NCBI GenBank assembly: GCA_963920705.1 | Contig: OY987240.1 | Coordinates: 2,176,501-2,240,500, forward strand | Length of the DNA: 64,000 bases | Origin: Odiellus spinosus | Taxonomy: Eukaryota > Arthropoda > Arachnida > Opiliones > Phalangiidae | Reading direction: 5' to 3' | Part shown: one piece after another, positions 57,101-64,000 of the stretch | Position numbering within the stretch: the stretch's first letter is position 1 | Layout: each line of letters opens with the position of its first letter | The notes under the pieces: generated by a model | Told to the model about the DNA's origin: nothing | Databases searched by the model: none | The model's input: the letters and a program-made list of their open reading frames with translations, nothing else | Made by a program: the position numbers and the translations under genes

Positions 57101-60100
57101 TACCACAAATTTCCCAAGTATAGATCAACAAATTTCCCAGGTATAAATCCACAAATTTCCCAAGTATAGATCTACAAATTTCCCAATTATACATTCACAA
57201 ATTATCCAAGAATATTTCCACAAATTTCCCAAGTATAGATTCACAAATTTCCCAAGCATATATCCACAAATTTCCCAAATATAGATCCACAAATTTCCCA
57301 AGTATAGATCCACAAATTTACCAAGTAAAGATTCACAAATTTCCCAAGTATAAATCCACAAATTTCCCAAGTATACATCCACAAATTTCCCAAGTATACA
57401 TCCACAAATGTCTCAAGTATAGATCCACAAATTTTCCAAGTATAGTACCACAAATTTGCCAAGTATAGGTTCACAAATTTTACAGGTATAGATCCACAAA
57501 TTTCCTAAGTATGGATCCACAAGCTTCCCAAGTATAGTACCACAAATTTCCCAAGTATAGATTCACAAATTTTACCAGTATAGATCCACAAATTTCCCAA
57601 GTATAGATCCAAAAAATTTCCAAGTATAGTACCACAAATTTCCCAAGTATAGATCAACAAATTTCCCAGGTATAAATCCACAAATTTCCCAAGTATAGAT
57701 CTACAAATTTCCCAATTATACATTCACAAATTATCCAAGAATATTTCCACAAATTTCCCAAGTATAGATTCACAAATTTCCCAAGCATATATCCACAAAT
57801 TTCCCAAATATAGATCCACAAATTTCCCAAGTATAGATCCACAAATTTCCCAAGTAAAGATTCACAAATTTCCCAAGTATAAATCCACAAATTTCCCAAG
57901 TATACATCCACAAATGTCTCAAGTATAGATCCACAAATTTTCCAAGTATAGTACCACAAATTTCCCAAGTATAGGTTCACAAATTTTACAGGTATAGATC
58001 CACAAATTTCCCAAGTATGGATCCACAAGCTTCCCAAGTATAGATCCACAAATTTTCCAAGTATAGATTCAAGAATTTTCCAAGTATAGATCCACAAACT
58101 TCCCAAGTATAGATCCACAAATTCCCAAAGTATAGATTCACAAACTTCCCAAGTATAGATCCATAAATTTCCCAAGTATAGATCCATAAATTTCCCAAGT
58201 ATAGATCCACAAATTTTCCAAGTATAGTACCACAAATTTCCCAAGTATAGGTTCACAAATTTTACAGGTATAGATCCACAAATTTCCCAAGTATGGATCC
58301 ACAAGCTTCCCAAGTATAGTACCACAAATTTCCCAAGTATAGATTCACAAATTTTACCAGTATAGATCCAAAAATTTCCCAAGTATACATCCACAAATGT
58401 CTCAAGTATAGTACCACAAATTTCCCAAGAATAGATCCACAAATTTCCAAAGTATAGATCCACAAATTTCCCAAGTATAGATCCACAAATTTTCCAATTG
58501 TAGATTCAAGAATTTTCCAAGTATATATCCACAAACTTCCCAAGTATAGATCCACAAATTCCCAAAGTATAGATCCACAAATTTCCCAAGTATAGATCCA
58601 TAAATTTCCCAAGTATAGATCCACAAATTTTCCAAGTATATATCCTAAAATTTCTCAAGTATAGATCCACAAACTTCCCAAGTATAGATCCACAAACTTC
58701 CCAAGTATAGATCCACAAGCTTCCCAGGTATAGATCCACAAATTTTCCAAGTGTAGATTCAAGAATTTTCCAAGTATAGATCCACAAACTTCCCAAGTAT
58801 AGATCCAAAAATTTCCCAAGAATAGATCCATAAATTTCCCAAGTATAGATCCACAAATTTTCCAAGTATAGTACCACAAATTTCCCAAGTATAGGTTCAC
58901 AAATTTTACAGGTATAGATCCACAAATTTCCCAAGTATGGATCCACAAGCTTCCCAAGTATAGTACCACAAATTTCCCAAGTATAGATTCACAAATTTTA
59001 CCAGTATAGATCCAAAAATTTCCCAAGTATACATCCACAAATGTCTCAAGTATAGTACCACAAATTTCCCAAGAATAGATCCACAAATTTCCAAAGTATA
59101 GATCCACAAATTTCCCAAGTATAGATCCACAAATTTTCCAAGTATAGATCCACAAATTTCCCAAGTATAGATCCATAAATTTCCCAAGTATAGATCCACA
59201 AATTTTCCAAGTATATATCCTAAAATTTCTCAAGTATAGATCCACAAACTTCCCAAGTATAGATCCACAAACTTCCCAAGTATAGATCCACAAGCTTCCC
59301 AGGTATAGATCCACAAATTTTCCAAGTGTAGATTCAAGAATTTTCCAAGTATAGATCCACAAACTTCCCAAGTATAGATCCAAAAATTTCCCAAGAATAG
59401 ATCCATAAGCCACCCAAGTAAAGATTCACAAATTTCCCAAGATCCACAAATTTCCCAAGTAAAGATCCACAAATTTCCCAAGTAAAGATCCACAAATTTC
59501 CCAAGTAAAGATCCACAAATTTTCCAAGTATACATCCACAAATTTCCCAAGTATACATCCACAAATTTTCCGAGTATAGATTCACAAATTTTCCAAGTAT
59601 AGTACCACAAATTTCACAAGTATAGATTCACAAATTTTACCAGTATAGATCCACAAATTTCCAAAGTATAGATCCACAAATTTCCCAAGTATAGATCCAA
59701 AAAATTTCCATGTATAGTACCACAAATTTCCCAAGTATAGATCAACAAATTTCCCAGGTATAAATCCACAAATTTCCCAAGTATAGATCTACAAATTTCC
59801 CAATTATACATTCACAAATTATCCAAGAATATTTCCACAAATTTCCCAAGTATAGATTCACAAATTTCCCAAGCATATATCCACAAATTTCCCAAATATA
59901 GATCCACAAATTTCCCAAGTATAGATCCACAAATTTACCAAGTAAAGATTCACAAATTTCCCAAGTATAAATCCACAAATTTCCCAAGTATACATCCACA
60001 AATTTCCCAAGTATACATCCACAAATGTCTCAAGTATAGATCCACAAATTTTCCAAGTATAGTACCACAAATTTCCCAAGTATAGGTTCACAAATTTTAC

Positions 60101-63100
60101 AGGTATAGATCCACAAATTTCCCAAGTATGGATCCACAAGCTTCCCAAGTATAGTACCACAAATTTCCCAAGTATAGATTCACAAATTTTACCAGTATAG
60201 ATCCACAAATTTTCCAAGTATATATCCTAAAATTTCTCAAGTATAGATCCACAAACTTCCCAAGTATAGATCCACAAATTTCCCAAGTATAGATCCACAA
60301 ATTTCCCAAGTATAGATCCACAAGCTTCCCAGGTATAGATCCACAAATTTTCCAAGTGTAGATTCAAGAATTTTCCAAGTATAGATCCACAAACTTCCCA
60401 AGTATAGATCCAAAAATTTCCCAAGAATAGATCCATAAGCCACCCAAGTAAAGATTCACAAATTTCCCAAGATCCACAAATTTCCCAAGTAAAGATCCAC
60501 AAATTTCCCAAGTAAAGATCCACAAATTTCCCAAGTAAAGATCCACAAATTTTCCAAGTATACATCCACAAATTTCCCAAGTATACATCCACAAATTTTC
60601 CGAGTATAGATTCACAAATTTTCCAAGTATAGTACCACAAATTTCCCAAGTATAGATTCACAAATTTTACCAGTATAGATCCACAAATTTCCAAAGTATA
60701 GATCCACAAATTTCCCAAGTATAGATCCAAAAAATTTCCAAGTATAGTACCACAAATTTCCCAAGTATAGATCAACAAATTTCCCAGGTATAAATCCACA
60801 AATTTCCCAAGTATAGATCTACAAATTTCCCAATTATACATTCACAAATTATCCAAGAATATTTCCACAAATTTCCCAAGTATAGATTCACAAATTTCCC
60901 AAGCATATATCCACAAATTTCCCAAATATAGATCCACAAATTTCCCAAGTATAGATCCACAAATTTACCAAGTAAAGATTCACAAATTTCCCAAGTATAA
61001 ATCCACAAATTTCCCAAGTATACATCCACAAATGTCTCAAGTATAGATCCACAAATTTTCCAAGTATAGTACCACAAATTTCCCAAGTATAGGTTCACAA
61101 ATTTTACAGGTATAGATCCACAAATTTCCCAAGTATGGATCCACAAGCTTCCCAAGTATAGATCCACAAATTTTCCAAGTATAGATTCAAGAATTTTCCA
61201 AGTATAGATCCACAAACTTCCCAAGTATAGATCCACAAATTCCCAAAGTATAGATTCACAAACTTCCCAAGTATAGATCCATAAATTTCCCAAGTATAGA
61301 TCCATAAATTTCCCAAGTATAGATCCACAAATTTTTCAAGTATATATCCTAAAATTTCTCAAGTATAGATCCACAAATTTCCCAAGTATAGATCCACAAA
61401 CTTCCCAAGTATAGATCCACAAATTTCCCAAGTAAGGATCCACAAATTTCCCAAGTATATATCCAAAAATTTCCCAAGTATAAATCCACAAATTTCCCAA
61501 GTATAAATCCACAAAAGTCCCAAGTATACATCCACAAATGTCTCAAGTATAGATCCACAAATTTTCCAAGTATAGTACCACAAATTTCCCAAGTATAGGT
61601 TCACAAATTTTACAGGTATAGATCCACAAATTTCCCAAGTATGGATCCACAAGCTTCCCAAGTATAGTACCACAAATTTCCCAAGTATAGATTCACAAAT
61701 TTTACCAGTATAGATCCAAAAATTTCCCAAGTATACATCCACAAATGTCTCAAGTATAGTACCACAAATTTCCCAAGAATAGATCCACAAATTTCCCAAG
61801 TATGGATCCACAAATTTTCCAATTGTAGATTCAAGAATTTTCCAAGTATATATCCACAAACTTCCCAAGTATAGATCCACAAATTCCCAAAGTATAGATC
61901 CACAAATTTCCCAAGTATAGATCCACAAACTTTCCAAGTATAGATCCATAAATTTCCCAAGTATAGATCCATAAATTTTCCAAGTATATATCCTAAAATT
62001 TCTCAAGTATAGATCCACAAACTTCCCAAGTATAGATCCACAAATTTCCCAAGTATAGATCCACAAGCTTCCCAGGTATAGATCCACAAATTTTCCAAGT
62101 GTAGATTCAAGAATTTTCCAAGTATAGATCCACAAACTTCCCAAGTATAGATCCAAAAATTTCCCAAGAATAGATCCATAAGCCACCCAAATAAAGATTC
62201 ACAAATTTCCCAAGATCCACAAATTTCCCAAGTAAAGATCCACAAATTTCCCAAGTAAAGATCCACAAATTTCCCAAGTAAAGATCCACAAATTTTCCAA
62301 GTATACATCCACAAATTTCCCAAGTATACATCCACGAATGTCTCAATATAGATCCACAAATTTTCCGAGTATAGATTCACAAATTTTCCAAGTATAGTAC
62401 CACAAATTTCCCAAGTATAGATTCACAAATTTTACCAGTATAGATCCACAAATTTCCAAAGTATAGTACCACAAATTTCCCAAGTATAGATCAACAAATT
62501 TCCCAGGTATAAATCCACAAATTTCCCAAGTATAGATCTACAAATTTCCCAATTATACATTCACAAATTATCCAAGAATATTTCCACAAATTTCCCAAGT
62601 ATAGATTCACAAATTTCCCAAGCATATATCCACAAATTTCCCAAATATAGATAAACAAATTTCCCAAGTATAGATCCACAAATTTCCCAAGTAAAGATTC
62701 ACAAATTTCCCAAGTATAGATTCACAAACTTCCCAAGTATAGATCCATAAATTTCCCAAGTATAGATCCACAAATTTTTCAAGTATATATCCTAAAATTT
62801 CTCAAGTATAGATCCACAAATTTCCCAAGTATAGATCCACAAACTTCCCAAGTATAGATCCACAAATTTCCCAAGTAAGGATCCACAAATTTCCCAAGTA
62901 TATATCCACAAATTTTCCGAGTATAGATCCACAAATTTTCCAAGTATAGTACCACAAATTTCCCAAGTATAGATTCACAAATTTTACAGATATAGATCCA
63001 CAAATTTCCCAAGTATATATCCAAAAATTTCCCAAGTATAAATCCACAAAGTTCCCAAGTATACATCCACAAATGTCCCAAGTATAGATCCACAAATTTC

Positions 63101-64000
63101 CCAAGTAAAGATTCACAAATTTCCCAAGTAAAGATCCACAAATTTCCCAAGTATACATCCACAAATTTCCCATGTATACATCCACGAATGTCTCAAGTAT
63201 AGATCCACAAATTTCCCAAGTATGGATCCACAAGCTTCCCAAGTATAGATCCACAAATCTCCCAAGTATGGATCCACAAATTTCCCAAGTATACATCCAC
63301 AAATTTCCCAAGTATACATCCACAAATGTCTCAAGTATAGATCCACAAATTTTCCAAGTATAGTACCACAAATTTCCCAAGTATAGGTTCACAAATTTTA
63401 CAGGTATAGATCCACAAATTTCCCAAGTATGGATCCACAAGCTTCCCAAGTATAGTACCACAAATTTCCCAAGTATAGATTCACAAATTTTACCAGTATA
63501 GATCCACAAATTTCCCAAGTATAGATCCACAAATTTTCCAAGTATAGTACCACAAATTTCCCAAGTATAGATTCACAAATTTTACAGATATAGATCCACA
63601 AATTTCCCAAGTATATATCCAAAAATTTCCCAAGTATAAATCCACAAATTTCCCAGGTATAAATCCACAAATTTCCCAAGTATAGATCTACAAATTTCCC
63701 AATTATACATTCACAAATTATCCAAGAATATTTCCACAAATTTCCCAAGTATAGATTCACAAATTTCCCAAGCATATATCCACAAATTTCCCAAATATAG
63801 ATCCACAAATTTCCCAAGTATAGATCCACAAATTTCCCAAGTAAAGATTCACAAATTTCCCAAGTATAAATCCACAAATTTCCCAAGTATACATCCACAA
63901 ATGTCTCAAGTATAGATCCACAAATTTTCCAAGTATAGTACCACAAATTTCCCAAGTATAGGTTCACAAATTTTACAGGTATAGATCCACAAATTTCCCA
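48157..64000. repeat. 23-bp satellite array, right arm
   Basis: The same satellite in the same orientation as the left arm, running off the right edge. Variant composition differs: units with GTATAGTACC, TTTACCAG and AAGCTTCCC are frequent. No gene seen. Confidence 0.97.
50110..56145. repeat. Higher-order repeat block, period about 3.03 kb
   Basis: Landmark variants recur with offset 3029: 50110/53139, 50181/53210, 51134/54163 and 51928/54957. Further right, shorter offsets appear, such as 57125/59742 (2617) and 59334/60364 (1030), so the array has been rearranged repeatedly. Confidence 0.8.

Noticed and set aside
48141-63967. Similar minus-strand frames and one plus-strand frame (63172-63363) in the right arm
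   Set aside because: Same satellite artefact.

Overview
The window is eukaryotic (probably animal) DNA made of two things. The first is a large tandem satellite with a unit of about 23 bp, filling 1-28335 and 48157-64000. The second is one 19.8 kb mobile element inserted into it, at 28336-48150. The satellite has the same sequence and orientation on both sides, so the element landed inside an existing array. The window alone does not identify the host species. Exon-intron structure, TATA boxes and AATAAA signals all show a eukaryotic setting.

The element is a Polinton/Maverick (adintovirus-like) element. It has terminal inverted repeats of about 375 bp that start AG and end CT, and a 6-bp target duplication (ATAGAT). 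It carries the full hallmark set: retroviral-type integrase, adenain-like cysteine protease, FtsK/HerA-type packaging ATPase, protein-primed family B DNA polymerase, hexon-like major capsid protein, a likely penton (minor capsid) protein, and small basic, membrane-active virion-type proteins. The left half (28.8-34.6 kb) is read rightward: membrane protein, penton, core protein, major capsid, unknown, integrase, protease. The middle (34.65-42.7 kb) is read leftward: two unknown genes, polymerase, BIR gene, PPP1R15-like gene, ATPase, two virion-type proteins, membrane protein. The two blocks converge on back-to-back poly(A) signals at about 34.64 kb.

The right 5.5 kb (42.7-48.1 kb) is an accessory region unlike the core. 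A compact promoter region with three CCAAT boxes and two CACGTG boxes lies between divergent TATA boxes. Two spliced genes on opposite strands interlock: each one's last coding exon lies inside the other's intron. The plus-strand leader exon has two more downstream acceptors in the same phase, which suggests an alternatively spliced early region. Two proteins here carry related zinc ribbons.

Between the polymerase and ATPase genes lie two overlapping small genes that look like host-response modulators: a BIR (IAP-like) protein and a 64-residue protein with the core features of the PPP1R15/GADD34 eIF2-alpha phosphatase-targeting family. The terminal repeats carry CRE, octamer and GC-box modules reminiscent of adenovirus ends.

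This copy is probably inactive as it stands. The major capsid gene has two in-frame TAG codons, the polymerase gene two in-frame TAA codons and one accessory gene an in-frame TAG. The BIR gene and one unknown gene each appear to carry a one-base frameshift. Integrase, protease, ATPase and penton frames are intact.
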